A stretch of 64,000 bases of DNA from Parachitinimonas caeni (GTDB taxonomy: Bacteria; Pseudomonadota; Gammaproteobacteria; Burkholderiales; Chitinimonadaceae). The DNA is taken from positions 1 to 64,000 of the forward strand of contig NZ_JARRAF010000015.1 in NCBI RefSeq assembly GCF_030129945.1, written 5' to 3'. Under the pieces are notes generated by a model. The model was not told the DNA's origin. It worked only from the letters and a program-made list of their open reading frames with translations, and did no database searches. Within the stretch, counting starts at the first letter, position 1; every line of letters starts with the position of its first letter. A program made the position numbers and the translations under genes. Shown piece by piece: positions 39,957 through 49,200 of this stretch.

Positions 39957-40931
39957 TCAACAGGCATGGCATCCCGTTTGTTTGCTGTACGCGATATAGA
40001 CCGCATCCAGTGTCCAGCCTTGTGCCTGATACAAAGCCTGTGCCGGCAGGTTGGTGCGGGCAGTGGTGAGGTCGAGGCGTGCATAGCCGTTTGTGCGGGC
40101 ATGCTGCTCGGCGGCTTCCAGTAAGGCGGCGCCCAGCCCGAGGCGTCGGGCAGTCGGGGCAACATACAAGTCATACAGCACATAGACGGGCGCTGCCAGA
40201 ATCGAGCAGAAGCTTGGATACAACTGGCAGAAGCCGGCGGCTTCGCCGTTGTTGAGTTCCGCCAGCAAGATCTCTGATTGATTGGCCTGTAGCCGTTCGG
40301 TAATGAAATTCCAGGCCAACGGCAGATCGGGCGCTTGCTGGTAGAACTGCCGGTAGGCGTCAAACAATGGCGCAATGCGGGCGGCATCGGCCAGGGTTGC
40401 CAGACGGATATGAAACGGCGGCAGCGGTCGTTGTGCTTCTACCCAATAAAGCTGCTTATGCCCCAATGATTCATAGTGTTGCCGATAAAATTCGGCGACG
40501 CGCCGACTTTCAAAATGGCGCATCAAGATCATATTCCCATTGTCGTCCTGCCGGAATAAATCGGCGTCGCACAAGTCGGCGGTAAATGCCGGATGCTGTT
40601 GTCGGCAAATTGCCAGAAGTGACTCATTCAGGTGCGTGGGCCAGTTCTGTAATTCGAGATATTCCAGTGCGGCGTTAATTTCTGCCGTTGCAAAATGAAT
40701 CAGGCATTGTGTACCGGGCAAGGGGTATTCAAACCCCATCTGCTGGCCCCAAGGCAGTTCAAAGAACCACCAATGCACCGCGTCGGCAGACGCTTCTTTG
40801 GCCGTGGGGGCTGCGTGCGGTTCGCCCAGTTTTTGGACCAGATCGGAATACGCAATATCGACACAAATAATAGGGGCCGAAAAAGAAATGGTGGCAGCGG
40901 GAATGATTTTGAGGCTGGCGGGTATCGACAT
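39957..40931 (-). CDS. GNAT acetyltransferase with an unrecognised N-terminal domain
   Basis: 324 residues. The C-terminal part (about 173-315) is a GNAT domain: IRLATLADAARIAPLFDAYR, YVLYDLYVAPTARRLGLGAALL with the acetyl-CoA loop R-L-G-L-G-A, and NLPAQALYQAQGW. The first 165 residues are a separate domain with no family I recognise, rich in aromatic residues (HWWFFELPWGQQMGFEYP) and cysteine. The acceptor is unknown; GNATs of this type modify small amines or peptides. The gene stands alone, convergent with DUF1501. Confidence 0.8.
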   Translation of the reverse strand: MSIPASLKIIPAATISFSAPIICVDIAYSDLVQKLGEPHAAPTAKEASADAVHWWFFELPWGQQMGFEYPLPGTQCLIHFATAEINAALEYLELQNWPTHLNESLLAICRQQHPAFTADLCDADLFRQDDNGNMILMRHFESRRVAEFYRQHYESLGHKQLYWVEAQRPLPPFHIRLATLADAARIAPLFDAYRQFYQQAPDLPLAWNFITERLQANQSEILLAELNNGEAAGFCQLYPSFCSILAAPVYVLYDLYVAPTARRLGLGAALLEAAEQHARTNGYARLDLTTARTNLPAQALYQAQGWTLDAVYIAYSKQTGCHAC

Positions 40932-41181
40932 TTTTTTGGCGAAGGGGTAAACGTATTTGTATATTTTAAATTCTATTGTGGGTTAGGTGTGGGAATGTGG
41001 GTGGCCTGTGTGCCCGATTTAAATGGGTAAATGCGGGTTTCAGGTTCGAGACGGGTATTTTGCAAACGTGCAGGATTCTCTTTGGGAAATGTGGGTCCAA
41101 GTGGAAATGCTCCGGCGGATTTTCACCGACAAAGGCGGGCTATCTGAGCTGTCTTAAAGGAAGCGGCCCTTAAGGAAAAAA

Positions 41182-41430
41182 GTGAAAACACTCGTCATCC
41201 TGTTGAAAGTGCTGTTGATCAGTGTTTTGTCGATTCTGGCAATCGGTTTCGGGTTATGCGGGGCACTGGGCTTGTCTATCGGGCAATGGGAAACCGTTGG
41301 GCTGGGTGCTGGCGGTGTCGGGATTGCCACAGTGCTTGGCTGGCTCGTTGTGTTGCTGGCGCGCTCGTTGAACCCGGCGCATCCCCCCAAGCCGCCGGAA
41401 GATGAGAGCTCCAGTCCGCCGCCCACCTGA
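41182..41430 (+). CDS. small membrane protein, first of three related genes
   Basis: 82 residues, GTG start with AAGGAA 5 bases upstream. Two membrane helices (about 7-29 and 38-62) with FGLCGALGLSIG between them, then a Pro/Ser-rich cytoplasmic or periplasmic tail. The GLCGA motif recurs in the interrupted third gene of the set. 11 bases separate it from the next gene. No family recognised. Confidence 0.7.
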   Translation: MKTLVILLKVLLISVLSILAIGFGLCGALGLSIGQWETVGLGAGGVGIATVLGWLVVLLARSLNPAHPPKPPEDESSSPPPT

Positions 41431-41441
41431 GTGAGGAAGCC

Positions 41442-41723
41442 ATGTTTGCTGGCTGTCGCGTTACCGACGTGTTGAAGGTGGTCTGGCAGACCGTGTCGAT
41501 GTTGCTTCTGACGATTCTGGCTGTCAGCTATGGCGTCATGGGCTTGCTGGTGCTGGCCGGGGCCGCAGGAGGCAATGGGATCGCCGGGGGGCTGGTGTTG
41601 CTGGCGGCGTGTGGGTTGTGCCTGTGGGGCCTGTTTTGTATCGCCCACCGCGTGAGTGCAAAGATGCCGCCGATGTGGACGGAGCACTCCGGGGCGGCTG
41701 GCAAACCCGACTCGATGAGGTGA
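41442..41723 (+). CDS. small membrane protein, second of three related genes
   Basis: 93 residues with GAGGAA before the ATG. Two membrane helices (about 14-38 and 44-66), SYGVMGLLVLAGAAGGNG between them, then a charged tail. Helix order and spacing match the preceding gene. Its end is 16 bases before the start of the third gene, so the three probably formed one operon with the Lgt-like and radical SAM genes. Function unknown. Confidence 0.7.
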   Translation: MFAGCRVTDVLKVVWQTVSMLLLTILAVSYGVMGLLVLAGAAGGNGIAGGLVLLAACGLCLWGLFCIAHRVSAKMPPMWTEHSGAAGKPDSMR

Positions 41724-41739
41724 GCGGGTGCAGACCCTG

Positions 41740-42409
41740 ATGAAGGCGGTCAAGATCGTCGTGGCCTTGTTTCTATTTCTGCCAGCGTGTGGTTTAGGTT
41801 CTGTTGACGTAAGGTTTGCAGATCGCGTTTCACCGGAAAATGGCCTGGAACAAGGCGCAGAGCGCGCCGCATAGTCATTCTATGCAAGCGCTCTGCAACA
41901 CAGGGCCAGGCCGTTTTCCGGTGAAATCCTGCGTCCCCGCCAGGAGGATGCCGTGGCTGTAAGCCGCTACGCGGCAACAGCCACGCAAGGCCGGGGTCGA
42001 TTTTTGGGGCAGTGCGTCGTTAGGGTTCGCTTATTTAGCTCGCTAAACCGCGCTTACCCTGCCGTGCGTGGTGGTTGGGGCTTTAGCCCCTTACCATCCA
42101 CGGCCTACTCCTTGCGGGTATAGCCCTGCCCCAAAACTCGGTCCGGCGCGACTGTAAACCTTACGTCAACAGAACCTAGGCTTATGTGGCGCCATTTTCA
42201 CTTTGGGCAATGCCGAGGCGTTAATGACCGAACTTTCCGGAGCGAATGTCTGGAATTTGCTGTGGGACTTGTCTTTGGTAGGCGTGTCACTTTTACTGTT
42301 CTTCATGATTCATCATTTGCTCAAGTCTGCGCAGCGATCGTCCCCTCAAGTCATCCCGCCCTCTGCCGCCAAGTCGGACAGCCACGGCGATGGCAATCCC
42401 CCTAACTGA
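41740..42409 (+). pseudogene. third small membrane protein gene, interrupted by a 380-bp element
   Basis: The ATG at 41740 begins MKAVKIVVALFLFLPACGL, then runs into the element and stops. After the element the same frame resumes at 42179 with GLCGAIFTLGNAEALMTEL and continues to the stop at 42407-42409. Removing the element plus one TA gives a continuous 95-residue frame whose GLGLCGAIFTLG matches GFGLCGALGLSIG of the first gene. It has two helices and a hydrophilic tail like its neighbours. The gene is therefore disrupted unless the downstream part is translated on its own. Confidence 0.75.
41797..42176. mobile_element. MITE-like element, copy B (380 bp) with TA target duplication
   Basis: The terminal inverted repeats GGTTCTGTTGACGTAAGGTTT (left) and the complement at the right end agree over about 28 bp. 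TA lies on both sides (41795-41796, 42177-42178), the target preference of IS630/mariner-type transposition. No transposase is encoded. The interior has a nested hairpin (41952-41985), an 11-bp closing stem TTTTGGGGCAG / CTGCCCCAAAA (42002-42012 and 42126-42136), and an extra hairpin not in copy A around GGGGCTTTAGCCCC. Confidence 0.88.
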
Positions 42410-42421
42410 TCTTGCCGATTC

Positions 42422-43201
42422 ATGACTTTTCATCTGGCCCTGTCTGCTCAGCATGCGCTGATTGCCCATCAACTGCTTGAGTTTCTTGGCATGGCCATTG
42501 GAGCCCGCTACTACTTGCGGCTGCGCCGGTGTGGTGATGGCCAGTCGGTGCTGGCACCGACCCATTACGCCGTGCTGGTGGGTTGTCTTGCCGGGGCTGC
42601 ACTGGGCAACAAGTTGGTGTTCTGGGTGGAAAATCCACAGTTGTGGGCGGTTTATGGTCAGGACTGGCGCAATTGGCTGGGTGGGCAGTCGATGGTGGGT
42701 GGCTTGCTGGGTGGATTGCTTGGGGTGGAACTCGCCAAATGGCTGACCCACCAGACCCGTTCGACCGGCGACTTTTTTGTTTTCCCGCTGCTGCTGGGGT
42801 TGATGATTGGCCGCGTCGGCTGCTTTCTGGCGGGGTTGCATGATGGCACCTATGGCGTGCCAACCAACCTGCCCTGGGGTGTGGACTTTGGGGATGGCCA
42901 GCCACGGCACCCAACCCAGCTCTACGAGATCATTTTCTGCGGCCTGCTCTGGCGGGGGCTGCGGCTCTGGCAAGCCGCACTGGCTACGGTACCGGGGTTG
43001 CTGTTCAAAAGCTGGGTGGTGGCGTATCTGTTGTGGCGACTCCTGGTCGATGCCATCAAGCCGGTGCCGTATGGGTATCCGGGTGGTTTGTCGGGAATCC
43101 AGTGGATCTGCCTGCTGGCGCTCGCTGCTTATCTTCCATTTGTCTGGCGGGCGTGGCGGCTGTGGCGCACGTCTGCATCACTAGAAAGTGCCTCCTCATG
43201 A
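42422..43201 (+). CDS. Lgt-like (prolipoprotein diacylglyceryl transferase family) membrane protein
   Basis: 259 residues, about seven membrane helices. It resembles Lgt, which attaches diacylglycerol from phosphatidylglycerol to prolipoprotein cysteine: GQSMVGGLLGGLLGVEL near residue 88, GRVGCFLAGLHDGTYG near 130 (the Lgt signature region) and RHPTQLYEIIF, where Lgt has PSQLYE. It is shorter than housekeeping Lgt and the signature is altered, so it is probably a paralogue acting on another acceptor. Its stop overlaps the radical SAM start (ATGA), implying joint function. Confidence 0.75.
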   Translation: MTFHLALSAQHALIAHQLLEFLGMAIGARYYLRLRRCGDGQSVLAPTHYAVLVGCLAGAALGNKLVFWVENPQLWAVYGQDWRNWLGGQSMVGGLLGGLLGVELAKWLTHQTRSTGDFFVFPLLLGLMIGRVGCFLAGLHDGTYGVPTNLPWGVDFGDGQPRHPTQLYEIIFCGLLWRGLRLWQAALATVPGLLFKSWVVAYLLWRLLVDAIKPVPYGYPGGLSGIQWICLLALAAYLPFVWRAWRLWRTSASLESASS

Positions 43202-44658
43202 GCCGCAAGAATCGGCCCTACCTCTTCTACGACACCACAACGGCGCTGTGCGGCCAGTGCTATCGCACGGTAGAGGCCAAGATCATCGAGAAGTCCGGCG
43301 CTGTTTATATGGATAAGTGGTGCCCGGCGCATGGCAACGAGCGGGTGCTGGTCAGTGACGATGCCGACTACTACCGGCAGTGTCGCGAGGTCTACCTCAA
43401 ACCGCCGGAGATGCCGCAGCAGTTCAATACATCGATGACTTATGGCTGCCCCTATGACTGCGGTCTCTGCCCTGATCATATGCAGCACTCCTGCCTGTCG
43501 ATCGTCGAGATCAACGATCATTGCAACCTGCAGTGCCCGGTTTGCTATGCCGGTTCCGGGCCTAAACGCAGCGAGCATCGCAGTCTGGCCGAAATCGAGG
43601 CCATGCTCGATGCGGTGGTTGCCAACGAAGGTGAGCCCGATGTGGTGCAGATTTCCGGTGGCGAGCCGACGCTTCATCCCGACTTCTTTGCCGTGCTGGA
43701 TCTGGCCCGTGCCCGGCCGATCCGTCATCTGATGATCAACACCAACGGCATTCGCATCGCCCAAGACCCGGACTTTGCCGAAAGACTGGCCAGCTATGCG
43801 CCGGGGCTCGAAATCTATCTGCAGTTCGACTCGTTCCGCCCCCTGGCGTTGCAGGCATTGCGGGGCGCCGACCTCAGCCGAATTCGGGAGCAGGCCATAT
43901 TGCGCTTGAATGCGCTCAATCTTTCGACCACCTTGGTGGTGACGCTGAAGCGTGGGCTGAACGATGACGAAATCGGCGACATCATCCGCTATGGCTTGCA
44001 GCAGCGCTGCGTCCGGGGAGTGACGTTGCAGCCGATTCAGGAGGCCGGCCGGCTGGAAGGCTTCGATGGCAAGCGCCACCGTCTGACGGTCAGCGAGATT
44101 CGTCGTGCGATTGCCGCGCAGAGCGGGCTGTTCAGCCTGGATGATGTACGGCCCGTCCCCTGCAACCCCGATACCCTGGCCATGGCTTACGCCATCAAGC
44201 TTGAGGATGAGGTGGTGCCGCTGACCCGTTATCTAGATGCCGACACTCTGCTGGCGGGGGAGCGCAGCACGATTGTGTTCGAACGCGACCCGGCACTCAA
44301 AGCCAGTCTGTTCAAGCTGTTTGCCACCAATCATTCGCCGGAATCGCAGGCCAGTTGCCTGTCTGAACTGATGTGCTGCCTGCCCAGCGTTGAGGCGCCA
44401 CAGGCGCTGACCTACGCCAACGTGTTCCGTGTGCTGATCGTGCAGTTTATGGACGCCAGCAACCTCGATATCCGGGCACTGAAGAAGTCGTGCATCCACT
44501 TCGCCCGCCCCGACGGCCGACTGATCCCGTTCGAGGCGTACAACCTGTTCTATCGGGATGACCGGGCGGGGTTGCTGCAAACCATACAGGATGAGATTGC
44601 GCAGACCACCAGACAGCGGCAGCGGGTGATGTCGTTGCGGCCGATTTATGGAGAGTAA
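43198..44658 (+). CDS. radical SAM enzyme, Tes/MJ0619-like
   Basis: 486 residues. The N-terminal zinc-ribbon-like part has ALCGQCYRTVEAKI and KWCPAHGNE, then MTYGCPYDCGLCPDH. The radical SAM cluster motif is CNLQCPVCY near residue 115, with SGGEPTLHPDF following. This order of Cys-rich segments is like archaeal MJ0619/tetraether synthase (Tes) and its bacterial relatives, which act on lipid chains; others in the superfamily methylate or couple carbons. Coupled by a 4-base overlap to the Lgt-like gene, so lipid modification is the best guess. The substrate is not shown by the sequence. Confidence 0.8.
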   Translation: MSRKNRPYLFYDTTTALCGQCYRTVEAKIIEKSGAVYMDKWCPAHGNERVLVSDDADYYRQCREVYLKPPEMPQQFNTSMTYGCPYDCGLCPDHMQHSCLSIVEINDHCNLQCPVCYAGSGPKRSEHRSLAEIEAMLDAVVANEGEPDVVQISGGEPTLHPDFFAVLDLARARPIRHLMINTNGIRIAQDPDFAERLASYAPGLEIYLQFDSFRPLALQALRGADLSRIREQAILRLNALNLSTTLVVTLKRGLNDDEIGDIIRYGLQQRCVRGVTLQPIQEAGRLEGFDGKRHRLTVSEIRRAIAAQSGLFSLDDVRPVPCNPDTLAMAYAIKLEDEVVPLTRYLDADTLLAGERSTIVFERDPALKASLFKLFATNHSPESQASCLSELMCCLPSVEAPQALTYANVFRVLIVQFMDASNLDIRALKKSCIHFARPDGRLIPFEAYNLFYRDDRAGLLQTIQDEIAQTTRQRQRVMSLRPIYGE

Positions 44659-44778
44659 ATATTTGCTTCTTACTTTGCGCTTTGATTTTTAAATGCTTTT
44701 GTTTGAGGTGGATGAGTATTTATTCAAATGTGGCGCCTAAATGGATAAACTGGATTTCTCTTCCTGATGGTGACATCA

Positions 44779-45306
44779 ATGAAAAATATCCTGCTGGTAA
44801 TTTTTGCTGCACTGACGGTGGCCTTGCCGGCAATGGCCAAGCCCTATTCCTTGCCCGGAACTGGTATTCATTTTGATGCCCCCGAAGGCTTTACCGCCAT
44901 GACGGCAAAAGAAATCGCCGTCAAATTTCCCGTCGCCAATCCGCCTGCGACAGTGGTCGCCAATAAGGCCCGCACGGTTACGATTGCGTATGAAGTGAGG
45001 CCACAAGCCCTGCCGGTTGAGATGCTGGAAACCGCTTTGGGTGCTTTTGAGAAGGCTTTCGAGCAAAGCGTGCCAGGGCTGGAGTGGAAAGCCCGTAAGG
45101 TGATTGCATTGCAAGATAGAAAATGGATCCAGCTGGAATTTATTTCAAACCGGGATGGTGTTGATATTTATAACATCATGCTGATCACGCCGTTTGACCA
45201 GAAAATGCTGGCATTCAATTTTAATTCCATCCGTCATGAATTTTCCAAAATAGAGCCTGCATTGCGAAAAAGCATGCAAACTATTGTTTTGCCAGAAAAT
45301 AAATGA
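44779..45306 (+). CDS. secreted protein of unknown function
   Basis: 175 residues from the ATG at 44779 (the frame is open to 44767). Signal peptide MKNILLVIFAALTVALPAMA. The mature part (YSLPGTGIHFDAPEGFTAMT ... KWIQLEFISNRDGVDIYNIM) looks like a small alpha/beta domain of the kind found in PsbP/DcrB-like envelope proteins. Its stop overlaps the ADP-ribosylglycohydrolase start by four bases (ATGA), so the two are translated together. AT-rich sequence before it suggests its own promoter. Confidence 0.7.
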   Translation: MKNILLVIFAALTVALPAMAKPYSLPGTGIHFDAPEGFTAMTAKEIAVKFPVANPPATVVANKARTVTIAYEVRPQALPVEMLETALGAFEKAFEQSVPGLEWKARKVIALQDRKWIQLEFISNRDGVDIYNIMLITPFDQKMLAFNFNSIRHEFSKIEPALRKSMQTIVLPENK

Positions 45307-46214
45307 GCTTTTCCAATTTGCAAAATCGCTTCCGGGGCTGTCTGCTTGGTCTGGCCTGTGGCGATGCTGTCGGCACTACGGTTGAGTTTTCCCCGCGCGG
45401 CAGTTTCGAGCCAGTACGGGATATGGTTGGCGGTGGCCCGTTCAATCTGCCAGCCGGTGCCTGGACTGACGACACGTCTATGGCGCTGTGTCTGGCGCAT
45501 AGCCTGCTGCATTGCCAGGGATTTGATGCGCGAGACCAGATGAATCGCTATACCAACTGGCAACAGCATGGCTATATGAGCAGTACCGGTAGCTGCTTTG
45601 ATATCGGCGTGACGATAGCGCGGGCCCTGCAGCGGTATCAGCTTTCCGGCAACCCGTTTGCGGGGGTGCCCGACCCACGTCAGGCCGGCAATGGCAGTCT
45701 GATGCGACTGGCGCCCGTGGTGCTCTACTACTTCGATCAGCCTGATCAGCTGCCCGGCATGGCAGCGGAGAGTGCCCGCACTACACATGGCGCCGAGGAA
45801 GTGCTGGCGGCAACACGCCTGTTTGCCCGGCAGTTACGCGCTGCGCTGGCTGGTCAGAGCAAGGATGCCATCGTGCAGGGGCTACAGGATGAGCCGTGCC
45901 CACCCAAAGTGGCGGCCTTGGCCCGAGGCGACTGGCGCGACAAGGCCGAGAGCGAGATCAAGGGCAGTGGGTATGTCATGGAATCGCTCGAAGCGGCGCT
46001 TTGGTGCTTCTGGCATACCGACAGCTTCGAGGCGGCGATCCTGCGCGCGGCCAATCTGGGGGATGACGCAGACACCACGGCCGCCATCTGCGGTCAGCTG
46101 GCGGGCGCTTACTATGGCGTCGAAGCGATTCCACTGCCCTGGCGGCAGCGGCTGGTGATGGCGCAGGAAATCACCGCCCTGGCCGATCAGCTGCTGGCGC
46201 AGCGCAGACATTGA
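45303..46214 (+). CDS. ADP-ribosylglycohydrolase (DraG/ARH family)
   Basis: 303 residues, cytosolic. The di-magnesium site motifs are intact: GLACGDAVGTTVEF (residues 16-29), AWTDDTSMALCLAH near 53, NGSLMRLAPV near 123, and LGDDADTTAAICGQLAGAYYG near 258. Such enzymes remove ADP-ribose from proteins, nucleic acids or small molecules. It overlaps the preceding secreted-protein gene and is followed after 13 bases (with AAGGA) by the HEAT/ARM gene, so it reads as part of the same transcript as the retron locus. Whether it belongs to the defence function is inference. Confidence 0.92.
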   Translation: MSFSNLQNRFRGCLLGLACGDAVGTTVEFSPRGSFEPVRDMVGGGPFNLPAGAWTDDTSMALCLAHSLLHCQGFDARDQMNRYTNWQQHGYMSSTGSCFDIGVTIARALQRYQLSGNPFAGVPDPRQAGNGSLMRLAPVVLYYFDQPDQLPGMAAESARTTHGAEEVLAATRLFARQLRAALAGQSKDAIVQGLQDEPCPPKVAALARGDWRDKAESEIKGSGYVMESLEAALWCFWHTDSFEAAILRAANLGDDADTTAAICGQLAGAYYGVEAIPLPWRQRLVMAQEITALADQLLAQRRH

Positions 46215-46227
46215 ACAAGGATCAAGC

Positions 46228-49200
46228 ATGAACCACCGCGCAGACCTCTTGCTGCTGCATCGGCCGGGTACGGAAGGGGGCAATTTGCGCCTCTGTCTGG
46301 AGGCGGAACCCGCCGGCCTTGTCGGATTGAGACTGATGTGGCAGCCGGCCGGGCAAGACTGGCAGGATCTTCACTATTTCGGCGGCTTGCCGGACCGCAG
46401 TGCCGCTGAAACCCTGGCCCAGAAGTTGGCCATGCAGAAACAGACGGACGGGTTTTTGATGGCAGGGCAGACGGTGCCTGCCGTTGAGCCCACTGCGCTG
46501 AGCCTTGGCGAGGCGAGGCAAGCCCGCTTGCTGAGCCGATTGCAGGCCGATGACTGGCGTTTGCTCGCACCCGGCAAACGGACGCGGCTGGTATGGCAGA
46601 TCGGTGAATTGCGGCTGAAGCCAGCCGTACCCCGGTTGGTTACCTTGCTGGAATCCGGCGATGACCGGCTCGACTATTGTCTGGCGTGGGCGATTGGCCG
46701 GTGTGGCGATACCGGCGCCCGTGACGCCATGCACCATCTGGCGCAGCGCGGTCGTTCCGAGGCGACCCGGCGACTGGCGCGGTGGGCCGAACTGGCGCTG
46801 TCCGACTCCGCCGAACGGGATGCCTGGGCTGAGCGTCTGATCGCCGATTGGCCAGCCACCCTGCGCGAAGCCTGGGCCACGCCCTCGATGACACACATCG
46901 ACGCAGTTCTCTCCGAACTGGCGAGCCAGAAGTCATTCAAGGTTGCCGACTGGCTGGAGCAGTTGGATGAAGTCGCCCAATGCCAGCCAACCGCCCGACC
47001 CGTCTTGCTGGCGCAGCTGGCGGATATGCCCTTGGCTGCTGGTAACTTCCGGGCGCTGCGCCACCTCTACAAGGCTGCCGAGTTCCGGGGGGATGCGGAC
47101 ATCTGGGCCTTGCTGCAGCATCGGTTTGAGCAAACGGGCCACAATTTCTACTATGCCTACCCCAATCAATCGGTTTACCTGGGCCGCAAGTGGGTAAAAG
47201 TCTGCGACGAGTTACCGCGCAGCGACAGCCGACTGGCGTATTCCAACCGCACCCGCAACTACCTGTTACGCCGGGGTTGGCGCAGTCTGCGACGGCTTGG
47301 CGCCTATGGCAGCCCGGAATTTGCCCCCCTGGCCTATGCGGCACTCCGTAGTTTTGACGATGCCAGCGCCCCGGCCCATCAGGTGACCGTTTCAACCTGG
47401 GATCGCGGTTACAGAACACATATCGAATACCGGCATGCCCATGCGCGTTCCCCCTTGTTCAACCGCTTGCTGTTCCGGCCGGATGGCCCGATCCACTTCC
47501 GGCGAAATGGTGCGCCTGCCTATGCCCTGAGCCTGCTGCCGGCACAACGGCCTGAACGCTATGAACCCTATGCCAAGCTATGGGATACCCGGCCAGATTT
47601 GCTGCTGCAGCTGGCACTGGCCAGCCATGCCGAGTGGGTGCAGGCGTTTGCCGTGCGGGCGCTGGCTGATCTGCCGGCCTATTGCGCCCGGATGCAGGAC
47701 GTGCATTGGCGCAGCCTGTTGGGAAGCCCGTTCGCAGTGACAGCGACATTTGCCAGCCAGCACATCACCCGTCTGCTGGCTGCCGAGACGTCGCCCCTGC
47801 AGCGCGAACCCTGGCTGGTGCTGCTGCTGGGCAGTCGTCACGCCGAGGTGGTGCAGGCCGGGCTGGCCCTGTTCGAGCAGGATCCGGCAGCATACGCCCA
47901 CAGCACACCGCTGGTGGTAGGGGTGCTGACCGCACGCCATGCCGAGGTCAGGCGCCACGCCCGCCTGATCTGCCAGGTGGCGGCAGCCGATTCCGCTGTG
48001 GCCGGGCAGATTGTCACGCAGCTGCTTGAATGGCTGACATTGGCCGACACGCTCACCGAGTCGCTGGAGGCCATTGTCGAAAACATCGGCTGGGCTGTCG
48101 CCCAACCCTTGCGGCAGGCTGCTGCGCTGGCCGACTACCCGGCCCTGTTGGCGCTGACTGACCACACGCTGCTGGCAGTGCGTTGCCTGGCCGTGGATTG
48201 GCTGATTCTGCATCAACAACCCGTGCAGACCTTGCCACCCACCTTGTTCCGGCAGTTGCTGGAGAGTGACGAGCCGCGTCTGCTCGCTGCCGGGCTGCGC
48301 CTGTTGGCGGCGATGCCCTTGCCCCTGCTGCTGGCCCAGGCCGAGCTGGTGGGCATGTTCTGCGTTTCACCGCACACAGTCGTGCGCGAGCAGGCGCTCC
48401 TGACTGTAGAAAAGCTGCTGACACATGATCCGGCCTTCGCCAATGCCCTGCTGCCGAAGCTGCTGTCGGTGTTGTATCGCACCGAGCAGGCTCCCGGCAT
48501 GCATGATGCGATTCACGGCTTTCTCACCCAGACGCTTGCATCGGCCTGCCAGAATCTGCCAGTCACCCACATCCTGAGCCTGTTGCAGGCGCGAAGCACC
48601 GCTGCACAGCGTTTTGGGGCATGGCTGCTGCCGCAATGGCCGGATGAGAGCCTGTCGGTAGCCGACTGGGTGTCGCTGGCGCGTTGTGATACCCAGGATG
48701 TGCGCCAACGTGCCATGGCGGTGCTCGACCGTCTGTTTGCCGGGCTGGCCCCGGCGACCCTGCTGCCGATTCTCGATGGGCGCTGGGACGATAGCCGGCA
48801 GCAGCTCCTGAGCTGGCTGGCGCAGCGCGTGCCCAATCGGCAGTGGCAGACAACCGAACTGATCACCCTGGCCGACCATGCCAACCCCTCGGTGCAGGCA
48901 TTTGGTTGTGCCCAGCTCGCTACCCGTCTGGCTGAAGGCCAGGATGCGGATTGCCTGCTGGCGCTGGCCGAACACCCTTCGCTGGCCGTGCAGGGCTTCG
49001 TTGCCCACTGGCTGCAAACCGTGCTCAGCCAGCATCCCGAGCGATTGCCGCAGTTTGCTGCTTACTTCCGGCTGGTGTTGTCGCAGGTCAACAAGGGGCG
49101 GCAGATCAAGCGCACTTTGCATGCGCTGCTGCGGCAGCAGGCCATGCATTCCGAAGCGCTGGCGCGGGAAGTGGCGAGTCTGTTCGAGTGGCTGGCTGTG

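Noticed and set aside
41750-41977. Minus-strand frames inside repeat elements A and B with a shared RHP peptide
   Set aside because: They arise from the shared non-coding interior of the elements; lengths and frames differ between copies and no start signal is present.
43033-43197. Longer N-terminus for the radical SAM protein
   Set aside because: It would lie entirely inside the Lgt-like gene; the ATG at 43198 in the ATGA overlap gives the usual family start.
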